Source of the DNA: Candidatus Zhuqueibacterota bacterium | Lineage (GTDB): Bacteria > Zhuqueibacterota > Zhuqueibacteria > Residuimicrobiales > Residuimicrobiaceae | NCBI GenBank assembly: GCA_016934435.1 | Contig: JAFGSU010000322.1 | Location: forward strand, 1 to 10,568 | DNA length: 10,568 bases | Direction: 5' to 3' | Part shown: in pieces, positions 1-7,402 of the stretch | Layout: each line of letters starts with the position of its first letter | Position numbering within the stretch: the stretch's first letter is position 1 | The notes under the pieces: model-generated | Databases searched by the model: none | What the model was told of the DNA's origin: nothing | What the model saw: only the letters and a program-made list of their open reading frames with translations | Translations under genes and position numbers: made by a program

Positions 1-173
1 CTTGAATTTTTATCCAGGATTCAGTGATCAGCATCATTGTCGACTTTTGTTATGTCTTTTCCAACAGTCACCCCCAAGGGAGTGAGGATGTTGCAGGCTA
101 ATTAAACGCCCGTCTGAATCTAACCGATTAAGTGAGCTGGCGGGAGAGATAGATCATAGTAGGTATAGAATAT

Positions 174-440
174 TCACCGCCGTTTACCACCGGACAGCAT
201 GTTGATTACCGCTACAAACAGGGCGGCGCCGACAATGGACCAGATGACCGGAATGGAGCGAATATAGAAAATATCGCTGATCCCCAGCTGACGGCTGAGA
301 TATCCGCCGATGAGGGCGCCGATGAAACCCAAAACGATGCTGGTAATGCAACCGCGGGAACTGTGTCCGGCTAAAGCGGCGCCGATCGAGCCGCATATAG
401 CAGCGAGCAAGAGTAACAGCAATAATTCCAATATAGACAT
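174..440 (-). CDS. GlsB/YeaQ/YmgE-family small membrane protein
   Basis: This 88-residue protein is almost entirely hydrophobic, with three likely membrane segments at about residues 4-24, 31-48 and 62-81 and a basic tail (GGKRR). The glycine-rich second segment (FIGALIGGYLS) and the overall length match the GlsB/YeaQ/YmgE (transglycosylase-associated) family, inner-membrane proteins linked to general stress in enterobacteria whose biochemical role is unknown. The start is supported by GGAGG on the minus strand (plus-strand 449-453), 8 bases upstream of the ATG. It is transcribed away from every other gene here and stands alone. No clear terminator is visible downstream in 1-173, where I also see no other gene. 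The family call is firm; a role in stress is inferred only from relatives. Confidence 0.85.
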   Translation of the reverse strand: MSILELLLLLLLAAICGSIGAALAGHSSRGCITSIVLGFIGALIGGYLSRQLGISDIFYIRSIPVIWSIVGAALFVAVINMLSGGKRR

Positions 441-537
441 GCTACTTTCCTCCGTTTATTTCTTGATTGTGGCGATTGCCCGGCTTTATTAATGCGTCTT
501 CCGACTGAAACTTGAATCATGCGATTTGTTCTCGCTT

Positions 538-578
538 CTGTACCTTACCAGAACCTGTCAGCTTACGGTAAGGTACAG
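538..578. repeat. Perfect 12-base inverted repeat with 17-base loop
   Basis: The arms CTGTACCTTACC (538-549) and GGTAAGGTACAG (567-578) are exact reverse complements separated by 17 bases. No T-run follows on either strand, so a simple terminator is unlikely. It sits about 100 to 140 bases upstream of the GlsB-like start on the minus strand. It could be an operator, a structured leader or a small mobile-element remnant; the sequence alone does not decide. Confidence 0.75.
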
Positions 579-727
579 ACTGGGTTCAGGAGAAAGATAG
601 CTATATTTTTGCTTTCATGCAAGAGTCCTTTTCTCAAAACCGGTTGGAACAGGGAAATTAAAATACCGATTCGATGCCTGCAGGTTAATAAAACAATCCT
701 GTGGAGGATACAGTACCAGTTCGCAAA

Positions 728-810
728 TAAAAAACCGAATTTGGATTAAAAAAACAGCGGTTTTGTCGATATCGGATATTGCACATCAGGGCGATCAAAT
801 CGGTTTTTTA
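728..810. repeat. AT-rich inverted repeat with a second competing arm
   Basis: TAAAAAACCGA (728-738) is the exact reverse complement of TCGGTTTTTTA (800-810). The core AAAACCG (731-737) can also pair with CGGTTTT at 758-764, giving a shorter alternative hairpin. The right arm ends in six T residues, so a terminator-like or antiterminator-like arrangement is possible, but the AT-rich composition makes chance pairing more likely than at the 538-578 repeat. Confidence 0.4.
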
Positions 811-822
811 AAGAGAAAATAG

Positions 823-851
823 TTGTGCTTTGGGGATAAATTTTGTATATA
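823..851 (+). promoter_or_regulatory. Possible sigma70-type promoter for the amidase gene
   Basis: TTGTGC (823-828) and TATATA (846-851) are separated by 17 bases in a very AT-rich stretch, about 180 bases upstream of the amidase start. Both boxes are imperfect matches to the E. coli consensus, and the host may use different promoter sequences, so this is only the best-looking candidate in the gap. Confidence 0.25.
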
Positions 852-1028
852 TAAATTTATGCGAATTTTTCATTGATACCTGGATTCAAAATTAACCGGT
901 ACCCAGAACGGATCAATCATCACCTGCAGGATTACCGTTTGAACCGGTGGAAACCAAATCGGTGTTGATACCTTGTAAAAAATGGCAAGCGCCTTGAACA
1001 ATTAAGCCTTATGGGGAGGAGAACCGAA

Positions 1029-2687
1029 ATGAAGCGATCGATCCTGTTCATTTTGTTTTTGGCCTTGATGGCGAAATCTTGGGCACAACCAATCCCATCC
1101 CCCAATCCCATCAAACCGGATTGGGTTGAGGTCGCGCAACGCTTGATCGATCTGGATTTCAGCGCGGCTGAGCGCGACTCGATGTGCGATGGCTTGTTCG
1201 AACAATTGCAGAGCTATCAGCAACTTCGACGGATACCTCTGCCCAACAGCGTATTTCCGGCGCTACTTTTCAATCCCATTCCGCAGGGATTTAACTGGCC
1301 GGAAGAAAAACGATTGTTACAAGTAAACGCCCATCGCCGGCCCGAACGGCCGGATAATCTGGAAGATCTGGCCTACTGTTCTCTCGGCGAACTGGCGGCT
1401 TTGCTCAAAAGCCAGAAAGTGACCTCTGAAGAACTCACCTTTATGTTTTTGCAGCGCCTGAAAAAGGTTGATCCCATGCTGCACTGCGTCATTACCCTGA
1501 CCGAATCGCGCGCGCTCAACAAGGCGCGTCAGGCGGATGCGGCGATCAAGGCCGGTCGCTACAAAGGGCTCTTGCACGGCATCCCCTATGGCATAAAAGA
1601 CCTGTTGAGCACCAAAGGATACAACACCACCTGGGGCAGCATGCCGTATAAAGACCAGTACATCGACGAGGACGCCACGGTGGTGCGCAAGTTGGATGAG
1701 GCCGGCGCTGTTCTGGTGGCCAAGCTCTCCATGGGAGCCCTTGCCTGGGGCGATGTGTGGTTCGGCGGCAAGACGCGCACACCCTGGGACACCAGTCGTG
1801 GTTCCAGCGGTTCCTCCGCCGGTTCCGCTGCCGCCGTTGCGGCGGGATTGGTGCCGTTCGCCATCGGCACCGAGACCTGGGGTTCGATCGTGTCGCCGGC
1901 TACCGCCTGCGGGGTGACCGGCCTGCGACCCACCTACGGCCGTGTCAGCCGTACCGGCGCCATGGCCCTGAGCTGGTCCATGGATAAAATCGGCGTCCTG
2001 TGCCGCTGCGCCGAAGATGCCGCCATCGTATTAGATGCCATCTACGGTCCGGACGGCAGCGACCCCACCGTCTACGACGTACCGTTCCACTATCAGGCTG
2101 ATCTTGAGATAAATAAATTAAAAATAGGATATCTAAAATCCGATTTTAGCAGTGATTATGCCTTCAGGACCACCGATTCCCTGTCGTTAGAAATGCTCAG
2201 AAGTATGGGCGTTAGGCTGGTGCCTTTTGAGCTACCGGATGTGCCGGTGCATGCCATCTCCTTCATTCTGGAGAGCGAAGCGGCTGCTGCTTTTGACGCG
2301 TTGACGCGCAGCAACCACGATAGCCTGATGGTGCGGCAGATCAAAAACGCCTGGCCCAATGTGTTTCGCCACGCCCGATTTATCCCGGCGGTTGAATATA
2401 TCAATGCCAATCGCCTGCGATACCTGCTGGTGCAGCAGATGGAGGAGAAAATGCAACAGGTGGATTTGTACGCCGCACCATCGCGATACGGCGTTAACCT
2501 GCTGCTCACCAATCTGACCGGACATCCCAGCATCACCATACCCAATGGATTCAGAAACGGTCTTCCCACCAGTATCACCTTGGTCGGTAAGTTGTTTGAT
2601 GAGGGCACCATCATCGCAGTGGCGCAGCAATTACAGCAGGCAAGCGGTTTTCATTTAAAACAGCCGGAATTGACCGCGACGCAATAA
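1029..2687 (+). CDS. Exported amidase-signature hydrolase
   Basis: This 552-residue protein belongs to the amidase signature family, Ser-Ser-Lys hydrolases that cleave amide bonds; the family also includes GatA. The signature GSSGSSAGSAAAVAAG is present. By alignment with fatty acid amide hydrolase the triad is Lys190 (in GIPYGIKDLL), cis-Ser262 and nucleophile Ser286 (in GTETWGSIVSP), with the usual 24-residue spacing between the serines. An ATG at 1011 is in frame, but GGAGGAG at 1015-1021 lies 7 bases before the ATG at 1029. Starting there exposes a signal peptide (MKRSILFILFLALMAKSWA, then Gln), so export to the periplasm is predicted. That, and the absence of gatB or gatC nearby, argues against tRNA amidotransferase. 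The substrate is unknown. GC falls sharply inside the gene near 2101-2160. It appears monocistronic. Confidence 0.9.
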   Translation: MKRSILFILFLALMAKSWAQPIPSPNPIKPDWVEVAQRLIDLDFSAAERDSMCDGLFEQLQSYQQLRRIPLPNSVFPALLFNPIPQGFNWPEEKRLLQVNAHRRPERPDNLEDLAYCSLGELAALLKSQKVTSEELTFMFLQRLKKVDPMLHCVITLTESRALNKARQADAAIKAGRYKGLLHGIPYGIKDLLSTKGYNTTWGSMPYKDQYIDEDATVVRKLDEAGAVLVAKLSMGALAWGDVWFGGKTRTPWDTSRGSSGSSAGSAAAVAAGLVPFAIGTETWGSIVSPATACGVTGLRPTYGRVSRTGAMALSWSMDKIGVLCRCAEDAAIVLDAIYGPDGSDPTVYDVPFHYQADLEINKLKIGYLKSDFSSDYAFRTTDSLSLEMLRSMGVRLVPFELPDVPVHAISFILESEAAAAFDALTRSNHDSLMVRQIKNAWPNVFRHARFIPAVEYINANRLRYLLVQQMEEKMQQVDLYAAPSRYGVNLLLTNLTGHPSITIPNGFRNGLPTSITLVGKLFDEGTIIAVAQQLQQASGFHLKQPELTATQ

Positions 2688-3090
2688 GGTTCTGACGGCT
2701 GTTATGCTGAAGCAATGGACCGCAGGATATTATTATACCTGTTCGAGATGAATGAAAAAGCGACAAGGCGGGAAAATAAAATAATCTGGCAGCCCCGAAG
2801 TGTATTAATAAATGAAAAATTACTATCTTGTTTTTATATTTTTGATTATATTTATTCGTATTTTTCTCTATTCCACCCATTCAGTGTCTACACGGCTTTT
2901 TGGCAGCCCCCTGAGGAAGGCATCATTACTTAAATTTGCAAGCCAACACCGAATTGGGAGTATTCGTCGGTAAGGGGTGAACCGGGTATCATGTACCGTC
3001 ATAAATAGTAATGGTTTTTTATCTAACCACCGAAAGCATTCAAAAAATTCGGCATTCAATCCTTGCTTAATTGAGAAAGGGTGGCAGTCC
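2688..3090 (+). other. Intergenic region upstream of the S9 peptidase operon
   Basis: No convincing gene is seen. The part from about 2800 to 2880 is strongly AT-rich and could hold a promoter. A 10-base direct repeat, TGGCAGCCCC, occurs at 2787-2796 and 2901-2910. CCAAC followed 17 bases later by CGTC (2943-2968) weakly resembles an ECF promoter; a small inverted repeat (CGAAT/ATTCG, 2950-2966) overlaps it, and CGGTA/TACCG arms lie downstream (2968-2998). No clear terminator follows the amidase gene. Confidence 0.5.
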
Positions 3091-5286
3091 ATGCAGATGA
3101 CCAAATTTTACCGCCTGTTGTCCGGGATGTTTTTTATTGTCGTGATCATCACTGCGCCGATGTGGGCGCAGAAGAAATTATTGACCTTTGAGCAGAGTTA
3201 CTACCGTGCGGAGCCGAAATTGACGGCGCCTCTGCCCGGTATTAAAAAATGGATCGATGACCGGCATTACCTGGAAGAAAAGTCTGCGGAGGAAGGCGAA
3301 GGCAAGCAATGGCTTGCGGTGGATGCCGCCAGCGGTACGGAAGAACTCTTTCTGGATCTCGATGTCCACAATGAAAACCTTCCAGAAGGATTGAATCTCA
3401 CCCGGGCCGTTGAACAGACCAAAGATTACAGCGGTTTTCTATTCAATCATGAAAATGATTTATATTTTTATTCGACCACCACCAAGGTATGGAAACAGCT
3501 GACAACCACTTCGGCGGAAGAAAAGACGCCCCATTTTTCTCCCGACGGCAAAAAAGTGGCGTTTACGCGCGAGAACGATCTGTTCGTGGTGGATATTGAA
3601 ACCGGCGCCGAAGGACGGTTGACGCAGGATGGATCAAAGACGGTTTATAACGGCTATTCATCCTGGGTCTACTACGAGGAGGTGTTCGGTCGACGATCCG
3701 GCTATTGTGCTTTCTGGTGGTCGCCCAACAGCGAAATGCTGGCATTTATGCGTTTTGATGACAGCCCGGTGCCGGAATTTCCCATCTACCGTGCCGATGG
3801 TGTTCATGGTGAACTGGAAATCCAACGCTATCCCAAGGCCGGAGACCCCAATCCCAAAGTGCGTCTGGGTATCGCCACTCTATCCGACGGCAGAGTGGTT
3901 TGGGTCGACACGGATCAAGACGCGGACGAATACATCGCCTGGCCTGAGTGGACGGTGGACAGCGAACAGCTATTTTTTCAATGGATGAATCGCGGCCAGG
4001 ACCATCTGAAGATATATAGCGCTGATCCGCAGACGGGGAAAAAGAAACAGCTGTACGAGGAAAAAAATCCCGCCTGGGTGGAATTTTATGAAGACCTATA
4101 TTTTTTCAAGGATGGCAGCGGATTTTTGATGCGCAGCAGCAAGGATGGGTACGCGCACCTGTATCATTATGATCTGCAGGGCAAACTCATCAACCGCCTC
4201 ACCCGGGGAGAATGGTCGGTGAACACGATCACCCTGGTGGATGAAGAGAATCGTACGGTATATTTTCACGGCAGCAAAGACGGTTCTACGGAAAATCATC
4301 TCTACAGCGTTAACCTGAAAGGTGAAGAATTGCGTCGGCTCACCCAAACGCCCGGCTGGCATTTTTGCCGGGTATCGCCCAAAGGCAGCTATTTCATAGA
4401 TACTTATAGCAATATTACTGCACCGCAGAGAATGGCGCTCTTTTCCGGTAAAGGCGAACTGGTTCGTACGCTGGGCGACAGCAAGCTGCCCGAAATGGAT
4501 GAATACGCATTGGGCCGGGTGGAGCTATTCACCATTCCCTCAACCGACGGCTTTCAACTGCCGGCGGTCTGGACGCTGCCGCCGGATTTTGATCCGGCTC
4601 AAAAATATCCGGTCATCATCGCTATCTATGGCGGACCCAACAGCGCTACCGTTCGGAATTCGCAACGCCGGTTGAGCGAATATTATCTGGCGCAGCAGGG
4701 CATCATCCTGATGTCGGTCGATCATCGCGGCTCGGGTCATTTCGGTAAAAAAGGCGTGGAATGGATGCACCGTAATCTGGGCAGATGGGAGATGCATGAT
4801 TACATCGAAGCGGTGAAATGGCTGCGGGGGAAATCGTTCATCGATTCCACCCGCATCGGCATAACCGGCGGCAGCTATGGCGGCTTTGTCACCTGCCTGG
4901 CTCTGACCTATGGCAGTGACTATTTTACCCACGGCATCGCAGAGTATTCGGTCACCGATTATCGGCTCTATGATAGCATCTATACCGAACGCTATATGGA
5001 TACGCCGGATGAAAATCCGGAGGGGTATGCTTTCACCGCTGCAGCCGGACATGCAAAAAATCTGAAAGGCAAGTTCCTGATCATCCACGGCACGATGGAT
5101 GATAATGTGCATATGCAGAATTCCCTGCAACTGATCGACGAATTACAGAATTTGAACAAGGATTTCGAAATGATGTTGTATACCAACACCCGCCACGGCG
5201 TGCGTCCACCCAAGGCGCTCCACGCCGCACGCGAAAGGGTGCAATTCTGGATGCGGCATTATTTCGGCCATGAAGATTTGAACTGA
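3091..5286 (+). CDS. Exported dipeptidyl-peptidase IV-like serine peptidase (family S9)
   Basis: This 731-residue protein has the two-domain layout of DPP4-like peptidases, which remove dipeptides (often X-Pro) from peptide N-termini. A beta-propeller spans about residues 50-440 and an alpha/beta hydrolase about 470-731. The triad is Ser595 (GGSYGG), Asp670 (HGTMDDNVH) and His702 (TRHGVR). The substrate-anchoring Glu pair is kept as Glu196-Glu197 in WVYYEEVF, and YDSIYTERYM matches the DPP4 active-site Tyr region, so aminodipeptidase activity is likely. The frame is open from an ATG at 2977, but AAAGGG (3076-3081) precedes the ATG at 3091, which gives a clean signal peptide ending MWA before Gln. 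Export to the periplasm or cell surface is predicted. The next gene starts 14 bases after its stop, so it probably heads the regulatory operon, an odd partner for signalling genes. Confidence 0.92.
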   Translation: MQMTKFYRLLSGMFFIVVIITAPMWAQKKLLTFEQSYYRAEPKLTAPLPGIKKWIDDRHYLEEKSAEEGEGKQWLAVDAASGTEELFLDLDVHNENLPEGLNLTRAVEQTKDYSGFLFNHENDLYFYSTTTKVWKQLTTTSAEEKTPHFSPDGKKVAFTRENDLFVVDIETGAEGRLTQDGSKTVYNGYSSWVYYEEVFGRRSGYCAFWWSPNSEMLAFMRFDDSPVPEFPIYRADGVHGELEIQRYPKAGDPNPKVRLGIATLSDGRVVWVDTDQDADEYIAWPEWTVDSEQLFFQWMNRGQDHLKIYSADPQTGKKKQLYEEKNPAWVEFYEDLYFFKDGSGFLMRSSKDGYAHLYHYDLQGKLINRLTRGEWSVNTITLVDEENRTVYFHGSKDGSTENHLYSVNLKGEELRRLTQTPGWHFCRVSPKGSYFIDTYSNITAPQRMALFSGKGELVRTLGDSKLPEMDEYALGRVELFTIPSTDGFQLPAVWTLPPDFDPAQKYPVIIAIYGGPNSATVRNSQRRLSEYYLAQQGIILMSVDHRGSGHFGKKGVEWMHRNLGRWEMHDYIEAVKWLRGKSFIDSTRIGITGGSYGGFVTCLALTYGSDYFTHGIAEYSVTDYRLYDSIYTERYMDTPDENPEGYAFTAAAGHAKNLKGKFLIIHGTMDDNVHMQNSLQLIDELQNLNKDFEMMLYTNTRHGVRPPKALHAARERVQFWMRHYFGHEDLN

Positions 5287-5300
5287 TACAACGATTCGCT

Positions 5301-5711
5301 ATGCAAAATATCATTGAAAAAAATTTTGCGCGTGAGCTCGGCTCTCTGGATCAGGTTTTTGAAGTATTGGAACAGATCAGTCGAACCTATAAACTACCGG
5401 AGGGCTCGCTGTATGCCTTCAAGCTCTGCATTGAAGAGTTGTTTGTCAATATGGTTAGATATCAGCCCGATAGCCGACATCCGGTGACATTAAAAATGAT
5501 AATCGAAGAAAATAAAGTGACTATTCTGCTGGTTGATCACGATGTCGATCGATTCGATGTAAGCCGGCCGCGAGAGGTTAAGAAGGATGCTCCGCTGGAA
5601 GAACGCAAACCCGGAGGGCTGGGAATATATTTGGTTCACCAATTAATGGATCGGGTATTATACGATTATAAAGATCGGACCAGCACCGTTACTTTGATTA
5701 AAAATTTGTGA
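5301..5711 (+). CDS. RsbW/SpoIIAB-like anti-sigma HATPase (partner-switching kinase)
   Basis: This 136-residue protein is a single GHKL ATPase domain of the RsbW type. Relatives bind a sigma factor or other target and phosphorylate a STAS protein on serine, acting in the cytoplasm. The N box is seen as Glu46...Asn50 (EELFVN), the G1-like box around Asp79-Asp86 (VDHDVDRFDV) and the G2 box as GGLGIYLV (105-112). The usual Gly of the G1 motif DxG is Asp81 here, which may weaken ATP binding or simply be a family variant. No clear Shine-Dalgarno is present; the start lies 14 bases after the S9 stop, suggesting coupling. The STAS partner begins 6 bases downstream. No PP2C/SpoIIE phosphatase, the usual third member, is in the window. 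Confidence 0.88.
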   Translation: MQNIIEKNFARELGSLDQVFEVLEQISRTYKLPEGSLYAFKLCIEELFVNMVRYQPDSRHPVTLKMIIEENKVTILLVDHDVDRFDVSRPREVKKDAPLEERKPGGLGIYLVHQLMDRVLYDYKDRTSTVTLIKNL

Positions 5712-5717
5712 GGCCGT

Positions 5718-6002
5718 ATGCTTACCATAGAATTTACTGATGCCGGTATCGTGCACTTGGAAGGCCGATTTGACGCTTCGCAGGAACAGAAAGCCCTGGA
5801 AGCATTTGCTCGCATCGATACCAGTGTACAGGTGGATTGCAGGGGCTTGGAATACATATCCAGTGTCGGTATTGGCGCGCTGTTGTTCACACAGAAAAGA
5901 TTGAACGATATGGGCCACCGTTTAAAGCTGCTACATCTTAATCCGCACATCATGGAAATTTTTCGTCTGGCCGGATTCGATGCTATTTTTGAAATCGAAT
6001 AA
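5718..6002 (+). CDS. STAS-domain anti-anti-sigma factor
   Basis: This 94-residue protein is a lone STAS domain of the SpoIIAA/RsbV type, the protein that sequesters the cognate HATPase when unphosphorylated. The hallmark segment LEYISSVGIGALL aligns with the phosphorylation loop; Ser49 is the expected phosphoacceptor, and the Asp that usually precedes it is Ser48, a common variation. Its length is typical for stand-alone members. GAGG at 5710-5713 overlaps the stop of the HATPase gene, and only 6 bases separate the two genes, so they are almost certainly co-expressed partners. The ECF sigma gene starts 44 bases downstream across a T-rich spacer. Confidence 0.9.
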   Translation: MLTIEFTDAGIVHLEGRFDASQEQKALEAFARIDTSVQVDCRGLEYISSVGIGALLFTQKRLNDMGHRLKLLHLNPHIMEIFRLAGFDAIFEIE

Positions 6003-6046
6003 AAATCTAAATTTTTTTCCAACTTTTTTCTGTTAGGATTGTATGT

Positions 6047-6595
6047 ATGAATGAAAGGAAGGATGAAGATCTGGTTCGCTCGTGTTTGATGGGCAACCAG
6101 CAGTCGTTTGCGGAATTGGTGGCGAAATATCAAAAGCCGTTGTTTAATCTGGCTGTTCGTATGACCGGCAGCCACGATGACGCTAAAGACATCACCCAGA
6201 CGAGCTTTATCAAAGCTTACGAAAACCTGAGTTCATATAAACACAACTATCATTTTTTCAGCTGGCTTTATCGTATCACCATCAATGAATCGATTAATTG
6301 GCTGCGGGTGCGTAAAAGATTCAGGCCGTTGCGGGAAGAGATTTTACCCGAGGAATCCCAGGCGGATAAACGCTCCAATCAGGCCGAACTGGCGGATCTG
6401 ATTCAAGAGGGATTGATACGAATCAAACTGGAATATCGGACCGTCATTATTTTGCGGCATTTTCAGGAACTCAGTTACGAAGAAATCGCTTTTATTCTGG
6501 ACCTATCTGTGGATCGAGTAAAGTCACGGCTGTTTACGGCACGGAAGTTACTCAAACAGGTCTTAATAAAAATGGGCTTGAAAGATGAAAAATAA
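6047..6595 (+). CDS. ECF-subfamily RNA polymerase sigma factor
   Basis: This 182-residue protein has only sigma regions 2 and 4, the mark of extracytoplasmic-function sigma factors. Region 2 covers about residues 18-92 (DDAKDITQTSFIKAYENL, then FFSWLYRITINESINWLR) and region 4 about residues 125-175 (YRTVIILRHF, LSYEEIAFILDLSVDRVKSRL helix-turn-helix). It directs RNA polymerase to a specific regulon, probably one tied to the cell envelope because the next gene is a membrane anti-sigma factor. The ATG at 6047 follows AGGA (6035-6038). An ATG at 6043 is out of frame and stops at once. The 11-base overlap with the anti-sigma gene implies coupled translation and balanced amounts. Whether the upstream HATPase/STAS pair also acts on this factor is unknown. 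Confidence 0.93.
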   Translation: MNERKDEDLVRSCLMGNQQSFAELVAKYQKPLFNLAVRMTGSHDDAKDITQTSFIKAYENLSSYKHNYHFFSWLYRITINESINWLRVRKRFRPLREEILPEESQADKRSNQAELADLIQEGLIRIKLEYRTVIILRHFQELSYEEIAFILDLSVDRVKSRLFTARKLLKQVLIKMGLKDEK

Positions 6596-7361
6596 AAAAG
6601 TAAAACAATTGATTTGCTCTGTGATTGATCAAACGGCTTCGGCGGAGGAAGCCCGGGAACTGAGCGACTATATTATGCGGCATCCCGGTGCCGGTGAAAT
6701 GTACGAAGAACAGAAGCAGATGAGTCAATGGTTGGATGATATACCGCAAGTAAATCCTCCCGCAGGGCTGCAGGATCAGATCATAACCGCCCTCCCCGCG
6801 CGATCAAAAATCAGCAATGTACGCACGGCCTGGTGGCAGCGAATTTTACCGGCGCCCGTTCTACTCCCAAAACATCGTTTTGCCTTTGGATTTGCCGGCG
6901 GCATCGCTGTCGGCCTTGTTTTCTTTTTTGTTTTATTGCTCACCAACGGTCCGAATACGCTGAAAAAGGAATCTCTTCTCGGTACTGCCCTGTTCTCACG
7001 TCATTTTCAAGTACAGCGAATCGATTTGCCGTCCGTCACCGGCGAAGTGGCCTGGCATTCCGAACAGCAGGGGAAGATGGTACGGTTGACTTTGAATCCC
7101 GGTCAGCCCGTCACCGCCGAATTTATTTTCGATCCGGCTGAATTTCGGGTGAGCCATTACTACCAGGAAGCGTGGAGCAGCGGCGGAGAGGTGTTGGTAC
7201 AACCCGGCCGCCTTCAAATCGATTTTAACGAAGAAAATAGTTTTGTATTGATCCTGGCTGTCAAGGGCCCGGCAGAATCGGCCGTTCAATTTAACATCAC
7301 GCATCAAGGCGCCCTGGTGTACGCGAGACGGCTTTATGATCCGTTGTCCGATCAGGAGTAA
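6585..7361 (+). CDS. Membrane-spanning anti-sigma factor lacking zinc ligands
   Basis: This 258-residue protein has a cytoplasmic N-terminal segment (1-75) patterned like the zinc-finger anti-sigma (ZAS) fold (KQLICSVIDQTASAEEARELSDYI). One membrane helix at about 99-120 follows, then a periplasmic region rich in predicted strand (121-258) that I do not recognise. The HxxxCxxC zinc motif of typical ZAS proteins is missing: the two Cys positions correspond roughly to His33 and Ala36, and the only Cys nearby is Cys11. It should bind and hold the ECF factor encoded just upstream, as non-zinc ZAS relatives do, and release it on an envelope signal. The start ATG lies inside the sigma gene (11-base overlap), so translational coupling is likely. 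The identification rests mainly on gene order, topology and the N-terminal pattern. Confidence 0.82.
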   Translation: MKNKKVKQLICSVIDQTASAEEARELSDYIMRHPGAGEMYEEQKQMSQWLDDIPQVNPPAGLQDQIITALPARSKISNVRTAWWQRILPAPVLLPKHRFAFGFAGGIAVGLVFFFVLLLTNGPNTLKKESLLGTALFSRHFQVQRIDLPSVTGEVAWHSEQQGKMVRLTLNPGQPVTAEFIFDPAEFRVSHYYQEAWSSGGEVLVQPGRLQIDFNEENSFVLILAVKGPAESAVQFNITHQGALVYARRLYDPLSDQE

Positions 7362-7402
7362 CGATTCCGCTGGTGCTAAATATGAATATTGTTACATTCA
7401 TC

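Larger units (their letters stand above)
441..1028. other. Long intergenic region between divergent genes
   Basis: This gap lies between the divergent GlsB-like and amidase genes, so it should hold both promoters. It contains a perfect 12-base inverted repeat (538-578), a second AT-rich inverted repeat (728-810), an AT-rich promoter candidate (823-851), and two copies of the palindrome CCTGCAGG (677-684 and 923-930). An imperfect hairpin (934-941 with 955-963, one bulge) would fall in the amidase leader. Short open frames here lack ribosome binding sites and resemble nothing I recognise. Confidence 0.6.

Noticed and set aside
519..749. A 76-codon plus-strand frame in the first gap
   Set aside because: It has no ribosome binding site, runs through the inverted repeat at 538-578, and resembles no known protein.
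1011..1028. Upstream in-frame ATG for the amidase
   Set aside because: It overlaps the Shine-Dalgarno itself and would spoil the signal peptide; the ATG at 1029 fits both.
2715..2933. A 72-codon plus-strand frame between the amidase and S9 genes
   Set aside because: It has no Shine-Dalgarno, and its aromatic-rich composition is what AT-rich noncoding DNA gives.
2977..3090. A 38-residue N-terminal extension of the S9 peptidase
   Set aside because: The ATG at 2977 lacks a ribosome binding site and would bury the signal peptide; the ATG at 3091 has AAAGGG upstream and exposes it.
4540..5130. A 196-codon minus-strand frame inside the S9 gene
   Set aside because: It is antisense to the conserved catalytic domain and has no recognisable features; it is a shadow of codon bias in the S9 gene.
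5666..6175. A 169-codon minus-strand frame over the STAS and sigma genes
   Set aside because: It is antisense to two clear family members and has no ribosome binding site or known domain.
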